From Massilia soli (GTDB lineage: Bacteria; Pseudomonadota; Gammaproteobacteria; Burkholderiales; Burkholderiaceae_D), in assembly GCF_016809835.1 (NCBI RefSeq), contig NZ_JAFBIL020000008.1, forward strand, positions 186,001-250,000: a DNA stretch of 64,000 nt, read 5' to 3'. Under the pieces are notes generated by a model that was given only the letters and a program-made list of their open reading frames with translations, had not been told where the DNA came from and ran no database searches. Shown here piece by piece: positions 32,870-44,269 of this stretch (position 1 is its first letter; each line of letters opens with the position of its first letter). A program made the position numbers and the translations under genes.

Positions 32870-34153
32870 CTAGTCGGCCGGCACCCCGCGCAGGCGGCTG
32901 ACGTCGAGCGGCGACACCAGCTTTCCGCCATTGCCCCAGCCGGAACGGACCAGGGACACGACGGCCGCGATCTCCACATCGGTCAGCGCGGCGCCGAATG
33001 GCGGCATGCCGTAGGGACGCGGATTGCCGGCGGTGCCGGGCGGGTAACCGCCGTTGAGCACGATGCGGATCGGGTTGGTCGCGTCTCCCAGCGCCAGCGC
33101 CCGGTTGCCGGCCAGCGCAGGGTACGCTGGCGGCGCGCCCTTGCCGTCGGCGCCATGGCAAGCGGCGCAGTGCTGCTCGTACAGCCTGGCGCCGAGGCGC
33201 AGCACGCTGTGCGGGTCGCCCGCGTGGCCCGCCGACGCCGCGACGGTGGCGCCGCGCGTCGCTGGCAAGCTTTTCAGGTAAGCCGCCATGGCGCCGGCAT
33301 CGGTATTGGACAGATGCTGGAGGCTGGCCTTGACCACTTCCGCCATCGGCCCGACCGCGGCACCGCGCCCGGACACGCCGGTCTTGAGCAGGCGGGCAAG
33401 CTCCGCCTCAGGCCAGTCGCCCAGGCCGGTAACCGGATCGGACGACAGTGCCGGGGCATACCAGAGCGCGCCCGGCATCAGGGCGCCGCCGAGGCCATCC
33501 TGCGCCAGCGAGCCGCCCAGCGCCGAGCGCGCCGAGTGGCAGGCGCTGCAATGCCCGAGGCCCTGCACCAGGTAGGCGCCGCGGTTCCACTCGGCGCCCC
33601 GGCTCGGCTGCGGCTGGAACTGGCCGGGCGTGAAGTACAGCGTCCGCCAGAACGCCAGCAGCACGCGCTGGTTATACGGAAACGCCAGCCCATGGGCGCG
33701 GTTCGGCTGGTTCACCGGCTTAATGGTGCGGAAATAGGCATACAAGGCGTCCGAATCGGCCCGCACCATCCTGGTGTAGTTCGGATAGGGAAACGCCGGA
33801 TACAGGAAGCTGCCATCCTTCGACTTGCCGTTGTGCAGAGCGCGCCAAAAGTCGTCGGCGCTCCAGCTGCCGATGCCGGTCGCCGCGTCCGGCGTGACGT
33901 TGGGTGCGTAAAGGTTGCCGAAGGGCGTAGTGATGGCGCGCCCGCCCGCATATTCCTGGCCGCCGCGGGCGGTGTGGCAAGCCATGCAGTTGCCGGCGCG
34001 CGCCAGGTACCTGCCCTTGTCGATCTGGGCAAGGGTGTCGGCCACCGGGACGGCGACGGCATCGGCGCCGGGATCGCGCCAGGTTTGCATGGCGACGATC
34101 GCCAGCGACACCAGCGCGAGGACAGCGGCAAGGGTAAGCAATAGTCGTTTCAT
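32870..34153 (-). CDS. Triheme c-type cytochrome (alcohol-dehydrogenase cytochrome subunit-like)
   Basis: A 427-residue periplasmic or membrane-tethered cytochrome with three CxxCH heme sites: CMACH near residue 57, CSACH near 205 and CAACH near 335. The N-terminal helix MKRLLLTLAAVLALVSLAI acts as a signal or anchor. The three-domain layout and patterns such as YLARAGNCMACH and FPYNQRVLLAFWRTLYF match cytochrome subunits (AdhB type) that take electrons from membrane dehydrogenases and pass them to the respiratory chain. No dehydrogenase is next to it. It follows the diheme gene by one base. Confidence 0.88.
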   Translation of the reverse strand: MKRLLLTLAAVLALVSLAIVAMQTWRDPGADAVAVPVADTLAQIDKGRYLARAGNCMACHTARGGQEYAGGRAITTPFGNLYAPNVTPDAATGIGSWSADDFWRALHNGKSKDGSFLYPAFPYPNYTRMVRADSDALYAYFRTIKPVNQPNRAHGLAFPYNQRVLLAFWRTLYFTPGQFQPQPSRGAEWNRGAYLVQGLGHCSACHSARSALGGSLAQDGLGGALMPGALWYAPALSSDPVTGLGDWPEAELARLLKTGVSGRGAAVGPMAEVVKASLQHLSNTDAGAMAAYLKSLPATRGATVAASAGHAGDPHSVLRLGARLYEQHCAACHGADGKGAPPAYPALAGNRALALGDATNPIRIVLNGGYPPGTAGNPRPYGMPPFGAALTDVEIAAVVSLVRSGWGNGGKLVSPLDVSRLRGVPAD

Positions 34154-34154
34154 G

Positions 34155-34868
34155 TTACTGCCCGTGGGATGGTGGGACACTGCCGCAGGCGAGCGGCAAG
34201 CGGATCGGCGCGGCGGGCGCGGGCGCCGGCAGCATTCCGGCAGGAACCGGCTGCGCGGCCAGCCAGCCAGCGACCGCGGCCGCATCGTCCGGGCTCAGTT
34301 GGCGGCTGACCTGGGCCATGCAGTCAGGCGCGGCGGCGCGGCGCGCGCCATTCTTCCACGCGCCGATCTGGGCGATGAGATAGTCGCGCGGCAGGCCCAG
34401 CAGGCCCGGCGTGGCCGGCTGCACCCCGCCCAGCGCGGCGCCATGGCAGGCGCTACACGCCGGAATCTTGCTGGACCGGTCGCCGCTGAGCGCCAGCACG
34501 CGGCCGCGTTCCAGCGCCGCCGCCGGCAGCCGCGATGGCGGCGCAACCGGATACGGCGGATGCTGGGCCGCGAAATAGCCAGCGATTTCACGCAGGTAGG
34601 CATCGGGCATGTGGTCGATCAGGTAAGTCATCGGCGGATACTGCCGCCTGCCATGCTGGAAGTTGACCAGCTGGTTGTACAGGTAGCCAGCCGGCTTGCC
34701 GGCGATCCGGGGAAAATAGCCTTCGCTGGTGGCGCGCCCCTGCTTGCCATGGCAGGCGACGCAGGCGAGCGCGCGCTGGGCGATCGTGTCGGGGACCGCC
34801 ACTTGCTGCGCGGCGGCGGGAATCGCCAGCATGGCCAGCGCGGCGAACATCGTATCGATTGTCTTCAT
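34155..34868 (-). CDS. Diheme c-type cytochrome (c4-like)
   Basis: A 237-residue exported cytochrome. Residues 1-21 are a signal peptide (ALAMLAIPAAAQ). Two heme sites, CVACH near residue 37 and CSACH near 141, each sit in a cytochrome c fold, as in cytochrome c4. Patterns such as FPRIAGKPAGYLYNQL and PGLLGLPRDYLIAQIGAWK are typical of the family. It is the upstream partner of the triheme gene, and both are probably made from one mRNA to carry electrons in the periplasm. The start was set at the ATG before the signal peptide rather than nine codons upstream. Confidence 0.88.
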   Translation of the reverse strand: MKTIDTMFAALAMLAIPAAAQQVAVPDTIAQRALACVACHGKQGRATSEGYFPRIAGKPAGYLYNQLVNFQHGRRQYPPMTYLIDHMPDAYLREIAGYFAAQHPPYPVAPPSRLPAAALERGRVLALSGDRSSKIPACSACHGAALGGVQPATPGLLGLPRDYLIAQIGAWKNGARRAAAPDCMAQVSRQLSPDDAAAVAGWLAAQPVPAGMLPAPAPAAPIRLPLACGSVPPSHGQ

Positions 34869-35081
34869 GACCGATATTGTCCGGCAGGCTGGCACGGCAA
34901 AACAGAAGCAGCGGAGCGCAATTTTTGCAGATCAGATGGCAACTGCGCTGCCCGTTCCGGACTCGCACGCGGCGTCGCGCCCAGAGCGGGAAAGCGCATC
35001 TGATATGCTATTTTTTCTTGCGTCTGCCACTGTACTGCAAGCGATTCCGGGAGGACAATGCAGATTCACCTGGAGGCGCAC

Positions 35082-35294
35082 ATGAGCAACCCTGACGACA
35101 CCCCATCCACCCGCTCGTTCGGCCGGACCATGAAGGCGATCGCCTGGTCGTTCACGGGACTGCGCAGCAAGCGCGATTTCGACGACGACGTGGAAGGCGG
35201 CATGAACCCCTTCCATGTGGTAATCGCCGCCCTGCTCGGCGTGGCCATCTTTATCGGGGTACTGGTCGCGTTCGCGCGATACGCGATCGCCTGA
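35082..35294 (+). CDS. DUF2970 small membrane protein
   Basis: A 70-residue protein with one C-terminal membrane helix (about 46-68). It has the DUF2970 pattern: TMKAIAWSFTGLRSKRDFD followed by MNPFHVVIAALLG. The function of the family is unknown. The ATG chosen has a GGAGG site five bases upstream and gives the family length; an ATG eight codons earlier has none. It ends one base before the MocR-type regulator gene, so the two are likely coupled. Confidence 0.83.
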   Translation: MSNPDDTPSTRSFGRTMKAIAWSFTGLRSKRDFDDDVEGGMNPFHVVIAALLGVAIFIGVLVAFARYAIA

Positions 35295-35295
35295 C

Positions 35296-36714
35296 ATGAA
35301 GCTGTATGAAGCCTTCGCCGAAGAAATAGCCCAGTCGATCCGCGCCGGCGTGATGAAGCGCGGCGATCGCCTGCCGTCCGTGCGCCAGGCCAGCGCCAGC
35401 CGCGGCGTCAGCCCGTCGACCGTATTCGAGGCCTACTACCTGCTGGAAGCGCGCGGACTGATCCGCGCGCGCGAACGCTCCGGCTATTACGTGACCGCCG
35501 GCGCCAGGGCCCAGCTGCCCGAGCCTGGGCTCGGCACCCGCCCGGACGGCGATTCGACCGCCATCGACGTCAGCGAGCTGGTGTTCGACATCCTCGAATC
35601 GACCCGCATGCGCGACGTGGTGCCGTTCGGCTCGGCGTTTCCCAGCCCGCTGCTGTTTCCGCTGCCCCGGCTGGCGCGCTCGATGGCCTCGAGCGTGCAG
35701 GCGATGGATCCATGGAGCACGGTCGACGACCTTACCCCCGGCAATGCCAGCCTGCGCCGCCAGATCGCGCTGCGCTACCTGGCCGACGGCATGTCGGTCC
35801 ACACCGACGAAATCGTGATTACCAACGGCGCGCTGGAAGCGCTCAACCTGTGCCTGCACGCGGTGGCGCGGCCGGGCGACGCCGTGATCATCGAATCGCC
35901 CGCCTTCTACGGCGCGCTGCAGGCGCTGGAAGGCTTCGGCGTGCGCGCGATCCAGGTCGCGACCCATCCGCGCGACGGCATCGACCTGGCCGAGCTGGCC
36001 ATCGCGCTGGAACGCCACGCGCCCAAGGCCTGCTGGCTGATGACCAATTTCCAGAACCCAATGGGTTGCCTGATGCCGGATGCGAAAAAACAGGCACTTG
36101 TGGAACTTCTGGCTGCGCATGCTGTTCCGCTGATCGAGGACGATGTCTATGGCGAGCTGTATTTCGGCAGCAAAAGGCCCTTGCCCGCCAAGGCCTGGGA
36201 CAAGAAAGGCCTGGTGATGCATTGCTCGTCGTTCTCGAAGAGCCTGGCGCCGGGCTACCGGGTCGGCTGGGCGGTGCCGGGACGGTTCACCCGCGACGTG
36301 GCGCGCCTGAAGCTGACGCGCACCTTGTCGGCCTCGGCGCCGGCCCAGGCCGCGCTGGCCGATTATCTGGCCAAGGGCGGCTACGACAAGCACCTGCGCC
36401 AGTTGCGCCACGCGCTGGCAACGCAGCAGGAAGCGATGCTGCAAGCGGTCGAGCGCCATTTCCCTGCCGGCACCCGCGCCACCCGGCCCGATGGCGGCTA
36501 TTTCATCTGGGTCGAGCTGCCCGGACGGGCCGACACGATCGAGATTCACCGCCAGGCGCTATCGCTGGGCATCAGCGTCGCGCCGGGGCCGATGTTCTCG
36601 GCGCAGCGCCGCTTCGCCAATTGCCTGAGGCTGAACTACGGCCATCCGTGGGACGCGCGCGCCGAGGCCGCGATGGCGACGCTGGGGCGCCTGCTGGTGG
36701 CCAGCGACGTGTGA
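35296..36714 (+). CDS. MocR/PdxR-type GntR regulator with aminotransferase domain
   Basis: A 472-residue transcription factor. Residues 1-75 form a GntR winged helix (GVMKRGDRLPSVRQASASRG, STVFEAYYLLEARGL). The rest is a fold-type I aminotransferase domain that binds pyridoxal phosphate through the lysine in HCSSFSKSLAPGYRVGW, with the aspartate/tyrosine area in EDDVYGELYFG. Such MocR proteins sense PLP or amino acids and control vitamin B6 or other amine genes. No obvious PLP-pathway gene lies in the window, so the target is unknown. There is no separate ribosome-binding site, consistent with coupling to the DUF2970 gene. Confidence 0.93.
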   Translation: MKLYEAFAEEIAQSIRAGVMKRGDRLPSVRQASASRGVSPSTVFEAYYLLEARGLIRARERSGYYVTAGARAQLPEPGLGTRPDGDSTAIDVSELVFDILESTRMRDVVPFGSAFPSPLLFPLPRLARSMASSVQAMDPWSTVDDLTPGNASLRRQIALRYLADGMSVHTDEIVITNGALEALNLCLHAVARPGDAVIIESPAFYGALQALEGFGVRAIQVATHPRDGIDLAELAIALERHAPKACWLMTNFQNPMGCLMPDAKKQALVELLAAHAVPLIEDDVYGELYFGSKRPLPAKAWDKKGLVMHCSSFSKSLAPGYRVGWAVPGRFTRDVARLKLTRTLSASAPAQAALADYLAKGGYDKHLRQLRHALATQQEAMLQAVERHFPAGTRATRPDGGYFIWVELPGRADTIEIHRQALSLGISVAPGPMFSAQRRFANCLRLNYGHPWDARAEAAMATLGRLLVASDV

Positions 36715-36797
36715 AAAACAGCGGGACAGCGACGCGTGCGCGCCCGCGCCTGACGTAGAATTGACTTCCGCACAACGCACAACCCGGGAGATGCACG

Positions 36798-37136
36798 ATG
36801 AAATGGCTTGCCATGTTGACGCTGCTGTTCACTACCCACGCGAGCGCCCACCACGGCTGGAGCGAGTACAACGCCGAGAAACCGCTGCAGGTCAGCGGCA
36901 CCATCGAGGAATCCGGCTACATGCACCCGCATGGTTTCGTCCGCCTGAAAGCCGGCGACAAGACCTGGCTGGTGGTGCTGGCGCCGCCTTCGCGCATGGA
37001 AAACCGCGGGCTCGCACCGGCGACGCTGACCAAGGGCGCGAGCGCCAGCGTGCTTGGCTACCAGCACCGTAACAAGCCCGAAGAGATGCGCGCCGAACGC
37101 ATCACCATCGGCGGGAAGACCACGGAGCTGCGTTAA
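36798..37136 (+). CDS. DUF6152 exported protein
   Basis: A 112-residue secreted protein. The signal peptide is residues 1-17 (MKWLAMLTLLFTTHASA), then the mature sequence begins HHGWSEYNAEKPLQVSGTI, the DUF6152 hallmark with a His-rich start. The protein is predicted to be all-beta. The His-His terminus could bind metal, such as copper. Function is unknown. It overlaps the next gene by one base (TAATG) and is the first of a three-gene operon. The ribosome-binding site GGGAG is present. Confidence 0.82.
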   Translation: MKWLAMLTLLFTTHASAHHGWSEYNAEKPLQVSGTIEESGYMHPHGFVRLKAGDKTWLVVLAPPSRMENRGLAPATLTKGASASVLGYQHRNKPEEMRAERITIGGKTTELR

Positions 37137-37624
37137 TGCCGGACGGCGCCGGCCTGCTGGGCTGGCTTGAAGCGAGCCCGTTGGCGGCAGCCATGCGCGG
37201 CAGCATGTGGATGTATCCGATCGTCGAGATCGTCCATATCGTCGGCTTTGCGGTGCTGGTCGGCTCGGTGGCGATGTTCGACCTGCGCGTGCTCGGCTTT
37301 GCCCGTGCGCTGCCGCTCAAGGCGCTGGGACGGCATCTGCTGCCATGGGCGCTGGCCTCCCTTGCGCTGATCGTGCCTGCCGGATTCATGATGTTCTCGG
37401 CCCATCCGCATGACTTTGCCGGCAGCACGGTATTCCAGCTGAAGCTCGCGCTGATCGCCGCTGCCGGTGTCAACGCGGCGATTTTTCATGCCGGCCCCTA
37501 TCGCGGGGCGGTCGGCTGGAACGATGGCGCCCCTGCCCCGCTTGCCGCCAAAGCCCATGCCGCCGCGTCGCTGCTGATCTGGATCGCCGTGATCAGCTGC
37601 GGCCGCCTGCTTGCCTACACCTGA
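37136..37624 (+). CDS. DUF6644/DUF2214-like four-helix membrane protein
   Basis: A 162-residue inner-membrane protein with four hydrophobic helices. The first helix contains MYPIVEIVHIVGFAVLVGS, with His residues that could bind heme or metal, and the second conserved block is PAGFMMFSAHPHDFAGS. It resembles the membrane partner regularly encoded beside DUF6152. The function is not known; involvement in copper or heme handling is only a guess from its histidines. It is translationally coupled to the DUF6152 gene. Confidence 0.7.
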   Translation: MPDGAGLLGWLEASPLAAAMRGSMWMYPIVEIVHIVGFAVLVGSVAMFDLRVLGFARALPLKALGRHLLPWALASLALIVPAGFMMFSAHPHDFAGSTVFQLKLALIAAAGVNAAIFHAGPYRGAVGWNDGAPAPLAAKAHAAASLLIWIAVISCGRLLAYT

Positions 37625-37632
37625 GGACCCCG

Positions 37633-38193
37633 ATGACACGACTCCTATTGCTCTTTCTGCTTTCAATCAGCCTCAACGCCAGCGCGGCGATCGACGAGGC
37701 CTTCTGGGCTCAGCTCAAGCAAGGCGGCAACATCGTTCTGATGCGCCATGCCCAGACTGTCCCCGGTGTCGGCGACCCGCGCGGATTCAGGCTCGGCGAT
37801 TGCAGTACGCAGCGCAACCTGTCCGCCGAAGGACGGGCCGATGCGATGCGGATCGGCGCCGCATTCCGTGCCCGCGCGATCGCGGTTGCCGACGTGCTGT
37901 CGAGCCGCTGGTGCCGTTGTGTCGACACCGCCACCATCGCCTTTGGCAAGGTGCGCCCCGCAACCATGCTCGACTCCGTCTTCAACGACAGCGAGCGCAG
38001 CGGCGAGGACAAGCACACCGAACTCTACAAGTTTCTGGCGCAGCGCCCCGCTGCGGCCGGCAACCTGGTGCTGGTCACCCATGCCCTGAACATCAGCGCC
38101 TTGACAGGTGTATCGGTGGCGTCCGGAGAGATGCCGATTGTCCGGCTGGACGGGCCGCGCACACTGACCGTGCTGGGCCGCGCGACGCCATAG
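37633..38193 (+). CDS. Exported histidine phosphatase family protein
   Basis: A 186-residue histidine phosphatase with signal peptide (residues 1-18, LLLLFLLSISLNASA). The catalytic LMRHAQT (H39) has Ala in place of the usual Gly, a common variation. The second part has DCSTQRNLSAEGRADAMRIG, and the late His is in LVTHALNISAL. The substrate is unknown. It lies 8 bp after the DUF6644 gene with a GAGG site, so the three genes form one operon. It is a second such exported phosphatase in the window (the other starts at 8226) but is only distantly similar. Confidence 0.82.
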   Translation: MTRLLLLFLLSISLNASAAIDEAFWAQLKQGGNIVLMRHAQTVPGVGDPRGFRLGDCSTQRNLSAEGRADAMRIGAAFRARAIAVADVLSSRWCRCVDTATIAFGKVRPATMLDSVFNDSERSGEDKHTELYKFLAQRPAAAGNLVLVTHALNISALTGVSVASGEMPIVRLDGPRTLTVLGRATP

Positions 38194-38290
38194 ACGGTAG
38201 CGGCGTGCGGCATGGCCGGGCCGTGGGCGGAAACAATGTGGGCGCGGCCGATGACGGTGGCCCTGGGATCGATTTGAGGTTCGCCAGCCT

Positions 38291-38473
38291 TTACGCGACG
38301 TAGCGGCGGCGATGCGGACGGGTCAACACCCGTAATGCTACCGGGAATGGAATCCCCGCGGTTTTCAGGAAGTGCGCCGCCGCGAGCGTACCTTGCGCCG
38401 ACTGGACGGCAATGGCGAGGTCGACTTTGACAGCGGATGCCCGGTCAGGGCGCGGAAGGTGATGATTGTCCAA
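38291..38473 (-). CDS. Small protein with TTG start, unknown function
   Basis: A 60-residue basic, helix-prone frame: AQGTLAAAHFLKTAGIPFPV followed by ALRVLTRPHRRR. It begins at TTG with a well-placed GGAG five bases upstream. Codon third positions are GC-rich like the neighbours, and the reading frame fills most of an otherwise empty 370-bp gap. There is no signal peptide or membrane segment, and no family is recognised. Confidence 0.45.
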   Translation of the reverse strand: MDNHHLPRPDRASAVKVDLAIAVQSAQGTLAAAHFLKTAGIPFPVALRVLTRPHRRRYVA

Positions 38474-38563
38474 AATGTCTCCACATCAATTCAAAGCCAG
38501 AAAATCTTACGATCCTACTTGAATCGCTGGTTTCCCCACAAGCTTATTTACGCTGCGCCTGCA

Positions 38564-39346
38564 TCACATGGCACGGAAGCAATGCGCGTACAGCGGGCTG
38601 ACACGCGGCTTTTCCGGCCGGTTGCGAAACGCCAGCACCATCTTCCCCATCGCATCGCGGTTTGCGCAGCTGACGCTGGCCATGTTGACCACCATGCTCC
38701 GGCTTATCTGGCGGAACTGTTCCGGGTCGAGTTGCGGCAGCAGTTCCTTGAGTGGCACCCGGATCAGCGCTTCGCTGTCGGCCGTGACGACGTTGACATA
38801 CTTGTCGACCGCCTGGAAATACACCACCTCGGCCACGGGGATCAAGCGCACGCCATGGCCGACCGCGGCGCGCACCATCGTCAGCCGCCCCGCGGCCGGC
38901 GCGTCGGGCACCAGCGCGCGCAGTTGCCCGATCAGGTGCGCCAGTCCGCCGCCATCCTGTTTGCTCGCCAGCAGCGCGCGCAGCCGTTCGACGGTCTTTC
39001 CGAGGCGCGCCTCGTTGACCGGCTTGAGCACGTAGTCGGCGGCGGCCTGTTCAAACGCCTGCACCGCATAGTGGTCGTAGGCGGTGACGAACACGACCTG
39101 GGGAAACGGCGCCGGGCCTTCCCAGTGCTCCGCCAGCTCTTCAGCCGCCTCGAGCCCGGTCTGGCCAGGCATCTTAATGTCGAGGAACAGCACATCGGGG
39201 CGCAGCGCAAGTGCCTGTTCGACTGCGGCAATGCCGTTCGGCGCGGTGGCGACGATCTCCAGGCCGGGCCAGAGCCGCTGCAAGGTCATCGCCAGCGTGG
39301 CCGCAAGGATCGGTTCGTCTTCGGCGATCAGGGCGCGGATGGTCAT
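38564..39346 (-). CDS. LytTR-family response regulator
   Basis: A 260-residue regulator. The receiver has IAEDEPI, LFLDIKMPGQTG (phospho-Asp) and YVLKPVNEARL. The C-terminal LytTR DNA-binding domain is seen from VPVAEVVYFQAVDKYVNV-like strands through FRQISRSMVVNMASVSC. LytTR regulators bind direct repeats upstream of targets and often control surface or competence genes. It overlaps the kinase gene by 4 bp (ATGA), so kinase and regulator are coupled. I could not identify its binding site. Confidence 0.93.
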   Translation of the reverse strand: MTIRALIAEDEPILAATLAMTLQRLWPGLEIVATAPNGIAAVEQALALRPDVLFLDIKMPGQTGLEAAEELAEHWEGPAPFPQVVFVTAYDHYAVQAFEQAAADYVLKPVNEARLGKTVERLRALLASKQDGGGLAHLIGQLRALVPDAPAAGRLTMVRAAVGHGVRLIPVAEVVYFQAVDKYVNVVTADSEALIRVPLKELLPQLDPEQFRQISRSMVVNMASVSCANRDAMGKMVLAFRNRPEKPRVSPLYAHCFRAM

Positions 39347-40440
39347 GTGCTCTCCAGTGGAAAATGCAATCGGGCCAGCGTGCCTTGCGGCAGTGCCGCT
39401 TCGATGACGACCGCGGCACGCTCGCCATACAGCACGTGCAAGCGTTCGCGGGTGGTGGCGACACCGATGCCGCCGCCGCGCGACGCTGGCGCGCCGGTCA
39501 GCCCGCAGCCGCTGTCGCGCACGCTGAGCTGCAGCACCCCGTTCTCCGCGGTGGCGCCGATGTCCACGGCGCCGCCATCGATCGCCGGCTCCAGGCCGTG
39601 CACGATGGCGTTCTCGACCAGCGGCTGCAGCAGCATCGGCGGCACGCGCGCGCCGCGCAGTTCGGGCGGCAGGCTGAGGCGGTAAGACAGCCGCGCGCCC
39701 ATCCGCACTTTCATCAGCCCAAGATAGGCCTCCATCGCGGCGAACTCCTGCGCCAGTGTGGTGCTCTCGCTGCGCGAGGCGCCGAGGGTCGCGCGCAGGT
39801 ACTGGATCAGCTGGTCGAGCATCTCGCTGGCACGGCCCGGATCGAGGGCGATCAATCCTTGCAGGTTGGCCAGCGTGTTGAACAGCATGTGCGGTTCGAT
39901 CTGGGCCTGCAGCAGGCGCAGCTGGGCTTGCAGCGCGGTTCGCTCGATGACTTCGGCACGCAGGCGGGCCTGGTGGTGTTCCTGCTCGACGCGGCGCAGG
40001 CGCTCGCGATGGATCACGATCGCCGTCATCATGATAAGGCCGAGAAAGGTGAACACAATCATGCTGACCCGCGGCAGTGTCGGATAGTCGGCAATGCCGG
40101 GAATTTTGAAACCAAACAGGAGGCTGCCCAACACCAGGCCCGAATAGTGAGCGACCGGCGCGGCAAATGCCATCAGCGCGATCAGCGCAGGCCACGACAA
40201 TGGTTTACGCCGTGGATGGTCGAGCAACCAGATGCGCGGGCCGTTGACCATCGAAAAGCCAATCACGGCGATGCTGATTGAAAACACCAGCTGCTCGAAC
40301 AAGCTCTCAGGCCTGCCGACCACCAGCGTGATCACCAGCGCCGCCATCGCGCCGATGACCAGCGCGATGCGCAACTCGTCGAGCAGGCGGCGCATCGGCG
40401 CGCGCGGCTTGATGGCGAGAGATTCGATACTTGGGGACAT
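39343..40440 (-). CDS. LytS-like membrane sensor histidine kinase
   Basis: A 365-residue kinase. Four or so membrane helices (about 24-140) come first, without a large periplasmic sensor. The His_kinase domain has the typical QAQIEPHMLFNTLANLQG with the phospho-His, followed by a GHKL ATPase with LVENAIVHGLEPA, VRDSGCGL and GGGIGVATTRERL. It pairs with the LytTR regulator encoded next. With the sensor region made only of membrane helices, the signal may be membrane stress or a small molecule, but this is not readable from the sequence. Confidence 0.92.
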   Translation of the reverse strand: MSPSIESLAIKPRAPMRRLLDELRIALVIGAMAALVITLVVGRPESLFEQLVFSISIAVIGFSMVNGPRIWLLDHPRRKPLSWPALIALMAFAAPVAHYSGLVLGSLLFGFKIPGIADYPTLPRVSMIVFTFLGLIMMTAIVIHRERLRRVEQEHHQARLRAEVIERTALQAQLRLLQAQIEPHMLFNTLANLQGLIALDPGRASEMLDQLIQYLRATLGASRSESTTLAQEFAAMEAYLGLMKVRMGARLSYRLSLPPELRGARVPPMLLQPLVENAIVHGLEPAIDGGAVDIGATAENGVLQLSVRDSGCGLTGAPASRGGGIGVATTRERLHVLYGERAAVVIEAALPQGTLARLHFPLEST

Positions 40441-40575
40441 CGCTTGCCCTGTTCAGTTGGTCACAATGAAAATGCATTGTGCCAACCCGGCAGACCGAGG
40501 GCAAGTCAGCTGCGATAAAACGCGATTCCGCTGGCGCGAAGTGACGCTGCTGTCGACCGAACTGGCGCGGGGAGC

Positions 40576-41223
40576 TTAGAACTGCCGCGTGTAGCCGAGC
40601 GTGATCGCGCCAAAGCGGCGGCGCGCGTAGCTGATGGCCGGCGGACCGTCGCCTGCCGGCTTGGGCGGGTTCAGCCAGGTGTACTGCAATACGATGCTGT
40701 CGCGCTCGGCCACGCGGTAGCCCAGGCCGGCACGCAACTGCCACGCAAAGCCGCTCTTTTCGGCCGGCCCAAAGCACTTGCAACTGGCGCCCACGCCCAG
40801 CAGCGGCAGGGTCGTCCTGCCCCAGCCAATGCCGCCGCCGATGAAGCTGTCGACCGATTCAGACAGCTGGTCGGTGCGGAACGCATTGGCGAACAGCGCC
40901 TGGTAGCGGCCGTTGGCGTCGACCGCCTCGCTCAGCGGCGCGAGCGTCAGGCGCGTCACCTCCAGGCGTCCGGCCTCGTACTCGAGTTCGTAGCGCAGGT
41001 GATCCTTCTGGCGGCCGATGACCAGGCCGCCATGCAGCCCGCGGTCGAGTTCCATCCGACCATTTAGCGGCGTGCCCGCGCCGAAATCGATCTGGGCATC
41101 CCAGTGCCGCAAGGTGTTGACGCCGGCATGCACGCCCCAGTAGCGCAGCGGCTCGGCCGCGATCGCCTGCGAGGCCGACAGCGTGGCCGCGGCGAACAGG
41201 GCAAATAGGCTCAATTTCCTCAT
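40576..41223 (-). CDS. Outer-membrane beta-barrel protein
   Basis: A 215-residue exported protein. The signal peptide is residues 1-22 (LFALFAAATLSASQAIA). The rest is a series of amphipathic strands, with GVHAGVNTLRHWDAQIDFG near the start and SFIGGGIGWGRTTLPL in the middle. It ends in an aromatic residue (TLGYTRQF), as expected for a BAM-inserted barrel. It starts 9 bp after the stop of the large Calx-beta gene with an AGGAGTAAGG site, so both are one operon. A role in displaying or anchoring that protein is possible. Confidence 0.72.
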   Translation of the reverse strand: MRKLSLFALFAAATLSASQAIAAEPLRYWGVHAGVNTLRHWDAQIDFGAGTPLNGRMELDRGLHGGLVIGRQKDHLRYELEYEAGRLEVTRLTLAPLSEAVDANGRYQALFANAFRTDQLSESVDSFIGGGIGWGRTTLPLLGVGASCKCFGPAEKSGFAWQLRAGLGYRVAERDSIVLQYTWLNPPKPAGDGPPAISYARRRFGAITLGYTRQF

Positions 41224-41232
41224 CCTTACTCC

Positions 41233-44269
<3,037 letters not shown>

